DNA from: a virus
Virus record (IMG/VR): IMGVR_UViG_3300048927_000124
Location: 1 to 26,982 of that record
Direction: 5' to 3' (one strand)
Length of the DNA: 26,982 nucleotides
The notes beneath the pieces were generated by a model. That model made no database searches, had not been told where the DNA came from, and saw only the letters and a list, made by a program, of their open reading frames with translations. The position numbers and the translations under genes are program-made. How positions within the stretch are numbered: position 1 is the stretch's first letter; each line of letters opens with the position of its first letter. Of this stretch, positions 1 through 5,387 are shown in pieces.

Positions 1-2
1 CC

Positions 3-149
3 GGCATGACCGATGCTGAGCTTGTCAAGGCCGAGCGGGCATTCCGCGCCGAGATACCCAGGGCGCAGGCGCTGCTGGTCGAGATCCGCAGAGAACTGAA
101 GAAGCGGCGCCGCGCCGCCAACCAACAAAAGGGGAAAGGCAATGGCTAG
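3..149 (+). CDS. Small basic protein, possibly the C-terminal part of a longer gene
   Basis: An open frame enters at the left edge and stops at TAG 147-149, overlapping the next start by 8 bases. An ATG at position 6 would give a 47-residue protein. The window edge hides whether the frame continues upstream, so it may be the tail of a longer gene. The product is predicted helical, with a very basic end (KKRRR near residues 33-37) followed by a Q/K/G-rich tail. I do not recognise a family. The overlap suggests cotranslation with the following gene in the late-early part of the phage. Confidence 0.45.
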   Translation, partial: GMTDAELVKAERAFRAEIPRAQALLVEIRRELKKRRRAANQQKGKGNG

Positions 150-564
150 CAAGGAACTGGAACTTCGCCTGTGCGGCTGGGCCAGCGAGTACGCCGGTGG
201 ACGCTACGAGAATGTCGGCTGGGCCGGGCGTTCATGGCTGTACACCATGGTCAAGTATCGAGGCCGTGCGCCGGATGGCCTCATGGGCGAGGTGATTTCC
301 CTGGGTACGCCGGCCGATGCCGTAGAGAAGGCGGTTGCCCAACTGGAGAAGACGAAAGACGGATTCAAGCCGGGGCGTGTTCTGCGGGCCGAGTATTGGA
401 TGCCGAACGCTCCGGAGGAACAGAAGCTGCAATCGCTCCGGGCAATGGGCCTACCCATGAGCCGGCAGGGGTACTACGGGTATCTTAAGTGCGCCAAGTT
501 CTACGTAGCGGCAGCCATCGGCGTGGATGTCGGGGAAGTAATTGAAGAAAGTTGTTGCGTCTAG
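142..564 (+). CDS. Possible Q-type late antiterminator (140 aa)
   Basis: The start ATG lies after a purine-rich AAAGGGGAAAGG stretch. The N-terminus (LRLCGWASEYAGG) and a C-terminal segment rich in Tyr and small residues (SRQGYYGYLKCAKFYVAAAI) loosely recall phage Q-like antiterminators, which begin with a W-x-x-W helix and end in a helix-turn-helix helix used for DNA binding. Size also fits (Q-like proteins are about 130-200 aa). Position is the better argument: it is the last gene before a terminator-bearing gene-free stretch and then the lysis genes, where lambda has Q, then the late promoter and leader terminator. No catalytic motif is seen. A generic small phage protein remains possible. 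Confidence 0.35.
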   Translation: MASKELELRLCGWASEYAGGRYENVGWAGRSWLYTMVKYRGRAPDGLMGEVISLGTPADAVEKAVAQLEKTKDGFKPGRVLRAEYWMPNAPEEQKLQSLRAMGLPMSRQGYYGYLKCAKFYVAAAIGVDVGEVIEESCCV

Positions 565-582
565 ACAAGAAAGCCTAAAAAT
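552..582 (+). promoter_or_regulatory. Candidate late promoter
   Basis: TTGTTG at 552-557 and TAAAAA at 576-581 are 18 bases apart, straddling the stop codon of the Q-like gene. A transcript would begin near 588-592, immediately before the first hairpin at 594-613. The match to sigma70 consensus is modest (TTG of the -35; TA at the start of the -10). The call rests mainly on position, between a Q-like gene and a leader ending in an intrinsic terminator. Confidence 0.3.
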
Positions 583-589
583 AGAGGGA

Positions 590-936
590 AGTGGTAGCTG
601 ACACCGGAGCTACGCCAGTTTTCGCGAGTCTGGACTGGGGGAGCCCGGTCGCTCGCGCCAAATTGCGGTGAATGCACGGGTGCCGTGTTTGCAATAGTAG
701 GGAGCCTATCGGTCTAGCTGCGAAGCGATGATGGCCGACTCGGAGGACTAAAGCCCTCTAGGTGCAAGCCCACATGCCGGGATCAGCGCCGGCCACCGCA
801 ACCGAGCAAAGCCCTCTGGCCAGGTAGAGAGGCAGGCGTCCGGGACGTATTGGGCGTTATGCGCTTGGGCTCGTAAAAGCCTGGCTGCTGCAACCGAGGC
901 TCGGCCGCTTCCCCTGGCGGTCGAGCCTCTTCTTTT
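590..936 (+). ncRNA. Structured leader or small RNA ahead of lysis genes
   Basis: No credible gene lies here, but hairpins follow one another: 594-599 pairs 608-613; 623-628 pairs 652-657 around a stacked inner stem 633-639/644-650; 662-666 pairs 691-695 around 675-679/683-687 with a 3-base loop; 732-737 pairs 790-795; 814-817 pairs 826-829; 837-840 pairs 844-847; 867-871 pairs 878-882; then the terminator at 896-929. Two direct repeats sit inside: AAAGCCCTCT at 750 and 808, and GCAACCGAG at 798 and 890. By analogy with the lambda late leader (6S RNA ending at tR'), it may be the constitutive leader on which Q acts. At about 345 bases it is longer than lambda's, so a dedicated phage ncRNA is also possible. 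I do not recognise an RNA family. Confidence 0.45.
896..936 (+). terminator. Strong intrinsic terminator (tR'-like)
   Basis: A 13-bp stem pairs 896-908 with 917-929 (one G-U pair) around an 8-base loop, followed by TTCTTTT at 930-936. It sits between the Q-like gene and the endolysin on the same strand. Transcription must therefore be blocked here or read through by antitermination before lysis and structural genes are expressed, which is the job of lambda Q. Confidence 0.85.
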
Positions 937-999
937 ACATGCCCGCTCCCTCGCCGGACCAATCCTCGCATCCAGCCGGATCGCGGGGCGGGCGCCATA

Positions 1000-1150
1000 T
1001 TCACGATAAATGCTCGGTGCCCGCATTGCGGGGGAAGGGGCGCGCAACACGGCGTTGGATGCGCGTCAGCGGCCAAAGATGGCGATGGGGCTACCGTCGG
1101 TCTTGGGGTAAACCGCTGGGGGGACGGCCGACCCGAGCATTTGTCGTGAA
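1000..1150 (+). promoter_or_regulatory. Long-range stem enclosing a folded leader of the endolysin gene
   Basis: Bases 1000-1017 and 1133-1150 form an 18-base inverted repeat with one difference, which becomes a G-U pair in RNA (1007 with 1143). The enclosed 115 bases contain more stems: 1020-1024/1028-1032 with a 3-base loop, and 1041-1045/1061-1065. Two others, 1068-1072/1113-1117 and 1094-1098/1123-1127, cross each other and could form a pseudoknot. The 3' arm ends 6 bases before the AGGAG ribosome site of the endolysin. A further 6-bp stem 941-946/988-993 links it to the terminator. It may control endolysin translation or be part of a larger RNA starting near 590. Confidence 0.5.
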
Positions 1151-1169
1151 CCACATAGGAGTAGCCGTG

Positions 1170-1688
1170 GTGAGTACCGAAGCAGTTGCAGCCAAGATGG
1201 GCGCGGGCAAGTACGCCCAGCCCCTTGAGGATGTGTGCATCCGCTTCGGCATCACCAGCACGCTGCGCAAGGCCCATTTCCTGGCCCAGGTGGCCCATGA
1301 GTCGGACTCCTTCAGGACGGCGACGGAGTACGCCTCTGGCGCCGCCTACGAGGGCCGCAAGGACTTGGGCAACATCCGCCCAGGGGACGGCCGCAGGTTC
1401 CGGGGGCGCGGGCTGATCCAGCTCACCGGCCGGGTCAACTACGCCGAGTATTCCATGGCGGTGTACGGCGACCCCCGGTGTGTCGATCACCCGGAGATGC
1501 TGTCCGAACTGCCCGACGCGGCAATGGCTGCTGGGTGGTTCTGGGAGACACGCGGCCTGAACCGGTGGGCCGACAAGGACGATGTGGTTGGAGTGACCAA
1601 GCGCATCAACGGCGGGACGAACGGGCTTGAGGACCGTAAGGCGAAGCTGGCGCTTGCCAAGCGACTTTTCGCTGAACTTGCCAGGTGA
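1170..1688 (+). CDS. Endolysin, glycoside hydrolase family 19 (chitinase/lysozyme type)
   Basis: Cleaves the glycan backbone of peptidoglycan at the end of infection. GH19 signatures are clear: the helix with QVAHESDSF (likely catalytic Glu44), the second acidic residue in TEY (Glu53), and the substrate-cleft segment FRGRGLIQLTGRVNY followed by the C-terminal helices. At about 172 residues it is a bare catalytic domain without a cell-wall-binding domain. No signal peptide is seen, so it needs the holin. The frame is open back to 939, but that stretch is the folded leader; AGGAG at 1157-1161 favours GTG 1167 or 1170. I chose 1170, 8 bases after the site. First gene of the lysis block. Confidence 0.9.
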   Translation: MSTEAVAAKMGAGKYAQPLEDVCIRFGITSTLRKAHFLAQVAHESDSFRTATEYASGAAYEGRKDLGNIRPGDGRRFRGRGLIQLTGRVNYAEYSMAVYGDPRCVDHPEMLSELPDAAMAAGWFWETRGLNRWADKDDVVGVTKRINGGTNGLEDRKAKLALAKRLFAELAR

Positions 1689-1707
1689 TAGGGAACTGGA
1701 GTGAGGA

Positions 1708-2088
1708 ATGATGGGAGCAAATCCATGTTTGCTCTCACTGGCGACTGCCGTCCAGAGTGTGGCCCCGTCCAGCGCAGCATGGGCACGCTTGGATGTGGGT
1801 ATTGGCCTTCCCTCCATCGTCATCATTTGCATCTTCGTGGGGGCCTGCGCCGCAGTCTTGCGGGATCGGCTCACGCACAACGGGACGCTGTTCGGCACGT
1901 TCTTCACGGCCCTGATTACGACGATTGCTTGCGTTCATTTCGTGCTGCGGCCGGTGATCGCCGACCCGGCGTCCCAGGCGGTCGCAGGTATGTTCTTGGC
2001 TTACAACGCGCAGCGATGGGCAGGCAAGTTCACCGAGCGCCTAATGCGAGGGATCAACACCCCGGACAAGAGGAAAGCCGATGATTGA
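1708..2088 (+). CDS. Holin-like membrane protein (126 aa)
   Basis: Expected to form the inner-membrane lesion that releases the endolysin. It shows two clear hydrophobic segments (about residues 31-51, with IVIICIFVGACAAVL, and 63-82, with FGTFFTALITTIACVHFVL) and a weaker one near the N-terminus. The C-terminal tail is charged (KFTERLMRG, DKRKADD), as usual for holins. GGAG at 1698-1701 precedes ATG 1708; ATG 1711 after GAGG is an alternative, and such paired starts occur in holin/antiholin genes. Placed directly after the endolysin and overlapping the next gene by 8 bases. The family is inferred from topology and location. Confidence 0.7.
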   Translation: MMGANPCLLSLATAVQSVAPSSAAWARLDVGIGLPSIVIICIFVGACAAVLRDRLTHNGTLFGTFFTALITTIACVHFVLRPVIADPASQAVAGMFLAYNAQRWAGKFTERLMRGINTPDKRKADD

Positions 2089-2716
2089 CACCGTGCTTGC
2101 CACCATGACGGTTTCTAGGATCGCCGCGCCATTCCTGTTTGGCATCCTGTTGACGGCTGTTTACGGCCTCAACGAGATGCGCCTATCAGCCTTTGCGCCC
2201 GCCTTCGACCGGCACACGCTGAAGGAAGTTTGCCTGAGTGTGTCGTGGATGGGCCTAGCATCGTCCACTGGGCTGATGCTGTGGGGCATCTTGCACGGGG
2301 TTGAGGTCATCACCTGGCGCGGTCTGATCCTGATTTCTAGCTTTGCCGGGGTGCTGCTGTTCGTTGGCAAGTTCCACCCCTGGCGCCGCTGGCTAACCCG
2401 GACGGTGCCAATCAGCCGGCAATGGGCGGGCAAGGCACATCCGTCCTCTGACGATTTGTCCGAACTGATTGCAGAGTGCCGCCGAGCGATCCACTACGGG
2501 GCCGGCGAGTGTTTGAGGGTGCTGCCCAAGGTCATCTCTGCGCTGGAAGTCCTGGCGGCTGAGCGGCTGGAGATGGAGCGCATCCGCGCCGAACTCATCC
2601 AGACCGTAGGCGACCTGCGCCGGCGGTTTCGCAATTCCGAATCACTGAGTACCGATGTGGTCGAGCATATGGACGAGCTACTGGACCGGCTGCAGAAGGC
2701 GCTGGTGGATGACTGA
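2081..2716 (+). CDS. Membrane protein with coiled-coil cytoplasmic tail, lysis block (211 aa)
   Basis: Three hydrophobic stretches occupy roughly residues 13-30, 52-72 and 80-97, followed by a soluble helical region of about 110 residues rich in Glu, Arg and Leu heptads (about 125-210). I do not recognise a family. The start ATG overlaps the holin stop by 8 bases and its own stop overlaps the next start, so it is cotranslated with the lysis genes. It could be a second holin-like or regulatory membrane component (antiholin or lysis inhibition), but nothing in the sequence proves this. Confidence 0.65.
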   Translation: MIDTVLATMTVSRIAAPFLFGILLTAVYGLNEMRLSAFAPAFDRHTLKEVCLSVSWMGLASSTGLMLWGILHGVEVITWRGLILISSFAGVLLFVGKFHPWRRWLTRTVPISRQWAGKAHPSSDDLSELIAECRRAIHYGAGECLRVLPKVISALEVLAAERLEMERIRAELIQTVGDLRRRFRNSESLSTDVVEHMDELLDRLQKALVDD

Positions 2717-3023
2717 GCCAACGAGCGACGATGGATTGGTCGAAAGCACCGTCCGTCTAGTCAAGGCGGTCGAGAGCTTCCAAGCCAGCCGAGCCCCAAG
2801 CGCTGTTGGTAGCTCCCACGTCACCATTAATGCCGGCGGTCTAGGCGTTGCTGTTGCGCTTATCGCGTGCGCCCTGATGCTTGGTGTGAACCTGGCGATG
2901 GTGGCGACCTTCGTCACGCAGGACCGCAAGATCGACCGCATGCAGGACCACCTAAACGCCATTTACATGCTGGCGCCACAGCTACGGCCACCGCAGGCCC
3001 AGCCCCAGGAGAGCGACAATTAG
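2709..3023 (+). CDS. Small single-pass membrane protein, lysis block (104 aa)
   Basis: The start is ATG 2709 in an overlap with the preceding stop (ATGACTGA); the frame extends upstream but only as an antisense-like shadow of the preceding gene. One transmembrane segment is seen at about residues 45-66 (GVAVALIACALMLGVNLAMV), with a Ser/Glu-rich N-terminal part and a short C-terminal Gln/Pro-rich tail. No family recognised. The single-span layout would fit an antiholin-type or accessory lysis protein; this is inference from context only. Confidence 0.65.
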   Translation: MTEPTSDDGLVESTVRLVKAVESFQASRAPSAVGSSHVTINAGGLGVAVALIACALMLGVNLAMVATFVTQDRKIDRMQDHLNAIYMLAPQLRPPQAQPQESDN

Positions 3024-3192
3024 CACCATCATCATCATCACCCCGCCGCCGGCCCGGGGCGGTTCGATTGGGTCGCGGGGGACTGACATTGTAGCTGCCG
3101 ACGGCACGCTGATTGCCTCGTTCAACACTGTCGAGCAGGCGCAAGCGTACCTGCGCAGTCTCAACGCGCTGAGCAAGCTCAAGGACGAATGA
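3019..3192 (+). CDS. Small protein apparently starting at ATT (57 aa)
   Basis: A continuous frame ending at TGA 3190-3192 has no ATG, GTG or TTG in a useful place, but ATT at 3019 sits 7 bases after a perfect AGGAG (3007-3011) and overlaps the preceding stop as ATTAG, the same geometry as the ATGA overlaps elsewhere in this operon. The peptide begins with Ser-Thr, four Ile, Thr and three Pro, then has a globular-looking segment: GTDIVAADGTLIASFNTVE, then AQAYLRSLNALSKLKDE. It would fill the otherwise empty 170 bases before Rz. ATT starts are rare (infC is the known bacterial case). Function unknown. Confidence 0.5.
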   Translation: MSTIIIITPPPARGGSIGSRGTDIVAADGTLIASFNTVEQAQAYLRSLNALSKLKDE

Positions 3193-3193
3193 C

Positions 3194-3733
3194 GTGTTGC
3201 CCCTGGCCCTCCAGCCCTATGCGCTCGCGCTGAAGGTTGGTGGGACTGTGGCCGTAGCAAGCGCGCTATTCATCGGCGGCTGCCAGCACGGCAAGTCCAG
3301 CCAGGAGGCGGAGACGGCCAAGGTGCAGGCCCAGTACGACGCCTATGTCGAAAAGATGGTGGCGCTGACCAATCAGGTCGCCATCGCCACCGAGCGCGCC
3401 CGCCAGGAATATCACGCCAAGTCCGCTGAAGCAGCGAGGAACTACGAAGATGGCCGCAAGAGTGCTGAGCAGCATGAGACCACTTTGGTTGCTGATCTTC
3501 GCGCTGGGAATGTCCGCCTGCGCAGCGAGTGGGCCGCGTGCATGTCCGCCCCCCGCAAAGATCAAGCTGGACCCGCTGTCGGAAGCGCTGATGCAGCCCC
3601 CGCAGTACAAGCAGAGGCTTTCGGCCGAGTTCTTCGGGTCGGAGAAGATGCAGACAACCACGTCCTCTGGCTCCAGGCCGAACTGATCGCGACGCGGAAG
3701 CTAGCTGAGAGCTGTGGAGTGGTCGGGCCATGA
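3194..3733 (+). CDS. Rz: Rz-like inner-membrane spanin (179 aa)
   Basis: Spans the periplasm with Rz1 to fuse inner and outer membranes in the final lysis step. It shows an N-terminal hydrophobic segment (about residues 10-29) and a long periplasmic helix rich in Ala, Glu, Lys and Gln (about 35-115) typical of i-spanins. GTG 3194 follows AGGA at 3182-3185 by 8 bases and lies just after the stop of the ATT gene. Oddly, the anchor ends in FIGGC, which resembles a lipobox, so the protein might be lipidated instead of simply anchored. A second frame inside encodes the Rz1 partner, which supports the assignment. Confidence 0.8.
   Translation: MLPLALQPYALALKVGGTVAVASALFIGGCQHGKSSQEAETAKVQAQYDAYVEKMVALTNQVAIATERARQEYHAKSAEAARNYEDGRKSAEQHETTLVADLRAGNVRLRSEWAACMSAPRKDQAGPAVGSADAAPAVQAEAFGRVLRVGEDADNHVLWLQAELIATRKLAESCGVVGP
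3450..3686 (+). CDS. Rz1: Rz1-like outer-membrane lipoprotein spanin nested in Rz (78 aa)
   Basis: Encoded wholly inside Rz in the +1 frame, as in lambda. A lipoprotein signal peptide (RPLWLLIFALGMSAC) ends in a lipobox with Cys24, followed by a short Pro-rich mature part (CPPPAKIKLDPLSEAL, then QPPQYKQRL) of the kind seen in o-spanins. GAGGA at 3436-3440 lies 9 bases before ATG 3450, a good ribosome site; ATG 3474 is a possible internal start with a poorer site. Acts in the outer-membrane inner leaflet and contacts the Rz C-terminus. Confidence 0.85.
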   Translation: MAARVLSSMRPLWLLIFALGMSACAASGPRACPPPAKIKLDPLSEALMQPPQYKQRLSAEFFGSEKMQTTTSSGSRPN

Positions 3734-4170
3734 TCGTGCACATCGTGCCTGTAGATTCTGATGGCGGCAGGTATCCGACCCCGACCATGGGCACTAAGGT
3801 ACTGACCGTATCAGGCGAGGCAATCAGCGGAGTAAGCAAGATCGTCCTCACGGCAGACGTTGAGGATGTGTGGCGTGCAACTATTGATACTGTGGCTCAG
3901 CCTGAAGCGGTTTGGGCTGAAGCAGAGATCATCCACCATCTGCCGTTTTGGAAACGCCTGCTGATCCGTGTTGCTGGGGTTGAATGCTGGACTGAACAAC
4001 AGCGCCACGTCGCACAGCTTGCGCGCGCGGCTCCACCCAGTAGGAGTCCAACGCAAGCTGCACCAGCCGCCAGGGTAGGTAGCAACCCGCCCCCTCCCAG
4101 CGTGTCCAAGCCTCCAGTGCCGCCAAGCCCGCCCAGGCCGGCCACCCCGGAATCAGGAGTGAGGCCATGA
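3730..4170 (+). CDS. Unknown protein with proline-rich tail (146 aa)
   Basis: Starts in an ATGA overlap with the Rz stop and ends in an ATGA overlap with the next gene. Residues 1-95 look globular, with beta-strand-like segments (VLTVSGEAISGVSKIVLTA) and an amphipathic region HHLPFWKRLLIRVAG. Residues 100-146 are low-complexity Pro/Ser/Ala (PPPPSVSKPPVPPSPP). No signal peptide or catalytic motif is seen, and no family recognised. Its place between lysis and packaging genes is a common spot for small accessory genes. Confidence 0.65.
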   Translation: MIVHIVPVDSDGGRYPTPTMGTKVLTVSGEAISGVSKIVLTADVEDVWRATIDTVAQPEAVWAEAEIIHHLPFWKRLLIRVAGVECWTEQQRHVAQLARAAPPSRSPTQAAPAARVGSNPPPPSVSKPPVPPSPPRPATPESGVRP

Positions 4171-4460
4171 GCGAGCAGCAAGAGCCTGTGGTATTCCAAC
4201 TGCATCAGCATCTGAGCATGGAGCAAATGGAGGAGCTGAAGGAAAAGCTGGGCCAGGCATACGGCGATCGGATGGTGATCGTTCTCCCGCCTGGCATCAC
4301 CAAGAGTCACAGCGATCAGCTGGTCCGCATCGAGCGCAAGCTGGACGCGCTGCTGGAAGCGTTGGCGGACGATGACGTGGAAGAGCCCGACCCTGCGGCC
4401 ATCACGCTAGACGGCGACACCGTGCCGGCGGACCGCGACCAGTCGCAGAGCCTTGGCTGA
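4167..4460 (+). CDS. Unknown acidic helical protein (97 aa)
   Basis: ATG 4167 overlaps the preceding stop by 4 bases, and TGA 4458-4460 overlaps the HNH start by 1. The middle is helical with Met/Glu/Leu heptads (MEQMEELKEKLGQAYGD and SDQLVRIERKLDALLEAL), suggesting a short coiled coil, and the C-terminus is acidic. No recognised domain. Cotranslated with the HNH endonuclease, so a role near packaging is possible but unproven. Confidence 0.65.
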   Translation: MSEQQEPVVFQLHQHLSMEQMEELKEKLGQAYGDRMVIVLPPGITKSHSDQLVRIERKLDALLEALADDDVEEPDPAAITLDGDTVPADRDQSQSLG

Positions 4461-4792
4461 TGCCCAGCTTCCCCGGCAGTCATAGGCCGATGCCCAGGCT
4501 GGCCCCTGTGCACGTTGCCCAAGAGCGCAAAGAGAACTACGGCAACGGGCGAGGCGGTCGTCCGTGGCGGCGTAAGCGCGATGCAGTCATGGCACGAGAC
4601 AAGTACATGTGCCAGCCATGCAGCCGCACAGGGCGCATCACGTTGGCCGACGAGGTGGACCACGTCACCCCACAGGCTGAAGGCGGGACGGATGACGAGG
4701 CCAACCTTCAGGCCATCTGCTTTGAGTGTCACCAACTGAAGACGCTGGCAGAGGCCCGGCGTGGAGTGGCCAAGCCTTCACGTGGAACATAG
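4460..4792 (+). CDS. HNH endonuclease (110 aa)
   Basis: A small zinc-bound HNH nuclease of the packaging-associated type. Two Cys pairs (C51/C54 and C87/C90) frame the HNH core: D67-H68 in EVDHVTP, N82 in EANLQAICFECH, and H91. The length is normal for the phage family. In HK97-like cos phages such an HNH protein sits just before the terminase genes and works with the terminase in cutting DNA at cos; the same arrangement here supports that role. The stop codon TAG 4790-4792 falls inside the first 20-bp iteron of the next feature. Confidence 0.85.
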   Translation: MPSFPGSHRPMPRLAPVHVAQERKENYGNGRGGRPWRRKRDAVMARDKYMCQPCSRTGRITLADEVDHVTPQAEGGTDDEANLQAICFECHQLKTLAEARRGVAKPSRGT

Positions 4793-4866
4793 AACCTGAA
4801 TGTGAAACATGAACGGCAGTCGTGGAACATGAACGGATAATATGAACGTGGAACATGAACGGGGGG
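4781..4866 (+). repeat. Four 20-bp iterons before terminase; candidate packaging (cosB-like) site
   Basis: Units begin at 4781, 4801, 4821 and 4847. The first three are exactly tandem at 20 bp, two DNA helical turns; a 6-bp insert (TATGAA) precedes the fourth. The shared core is GTGGAACATGAAC, with GTGAAACAT in unit 2 and ATAGAAC in unit 1. The rest of the 170-base gap to the terminase holds a G-run and C-runs around AAAAATTT (4861-4894) and an A/T patch, but no gene. Position directly before the small terminase gene, next to an HNH gene, fits binding sites for the small terminase near cos. The half-site GTGGAAC also equals half of a Pseudomonas-type parS palindrome, so host ParB binding is an alternative. 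Confidence 0.75.
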
Positions 4867-4961
4867 GTGGGAAAAATTTCTACCCCTTACCCCCGGACAC
4901 CGGCCGCCCAGCCATTTTTTCACACAGTCAATTCCAACAAACCAGAAATTGAGGTCGAGAG

Positions 4962-5387
4962 ATGCCCCGCCCACGAAAGCCAACGAGCTTGAAGGTGGTG
5001 GCCGGCACGGACAGGCCTGACCGGGCATTCCCGCCCGTGACGGAGCTTCCATTGGTCGCTTACGTTCCCGCCGCTCCCGACTGGCTACCCAACGCACATG
5101 CGATCAAGGAGTGGGAGCGCTTGGCTCCGATCCTTCACGCAAACAAGCTTCTGACTGAAGCAGGCCTATCCACGCTGGGAATGCTCTGCGCACTCCACGG
5201 GAAGATCGTCCAGCTATACGCCGCCGGTGAGTCCCCGGTTGCTTCGATGGTCGCGCAACACCGCGCGCTCTCGAACGACTTTGGGCTGACCCCGGCTGCC
5301 CAAGGAAAGGTGAGGCCGAATGGCGACACTGAAAAGCCGGGGAACGCCTTCGCGGCGCTCGGCAAGCCAGCCGGACGATCCGCCTAG
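4962..5387 (+). CDS. terS: Terminase small subunit, P27 family
   Basis: Recognises the phage DNA packaging site and loads the large terminase. The N-terminus MPRPRKPTSLKVVAGTDRPD is the hallmark of the P27 family, followed by a helical region (KEWERLAPILHANKLLTEAG) that builds the oligomer and a variable C-terminal tail. Its 141 residues are in the usual range. GAGG a few bases upstream supports ATG 4962. Its 3' end overlaps the large terminase gene by 68 bases, so the two are strongly coupled. The 20-bp iterons just upstream are likely targets. Confidence 0.9.
   Translation: MPRPRKPTSLKVVAGTDRPDRAFPPVTELPLVAYVPAAPDWLPNAHAIKEWERLAPILHANKLLTEAGLSTLGMLCALHGKIVQLYAAGESPVASMVAQHRALSNDFGLTPAAQGKVRPNGDTEKPGNAFAALGKPAGRSA

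Noticed and set aside
939-1169. N-terminal extension of the endolysin from ATG 939
   Set aside because: The extension is Arg/Gly/Pro-rich without family similarity, lacks a ribosome site, and overlaps the strongly paired RNA leader. AGGAG at 1157-1161 points to GTG 1167/1170.
4781-4866. CRISPR-like short repeats
   Set aside because: The repeats are contiguous 20-bp units without unique spacers, so they are iterons and not a CRISPR array. No cas gene is present.
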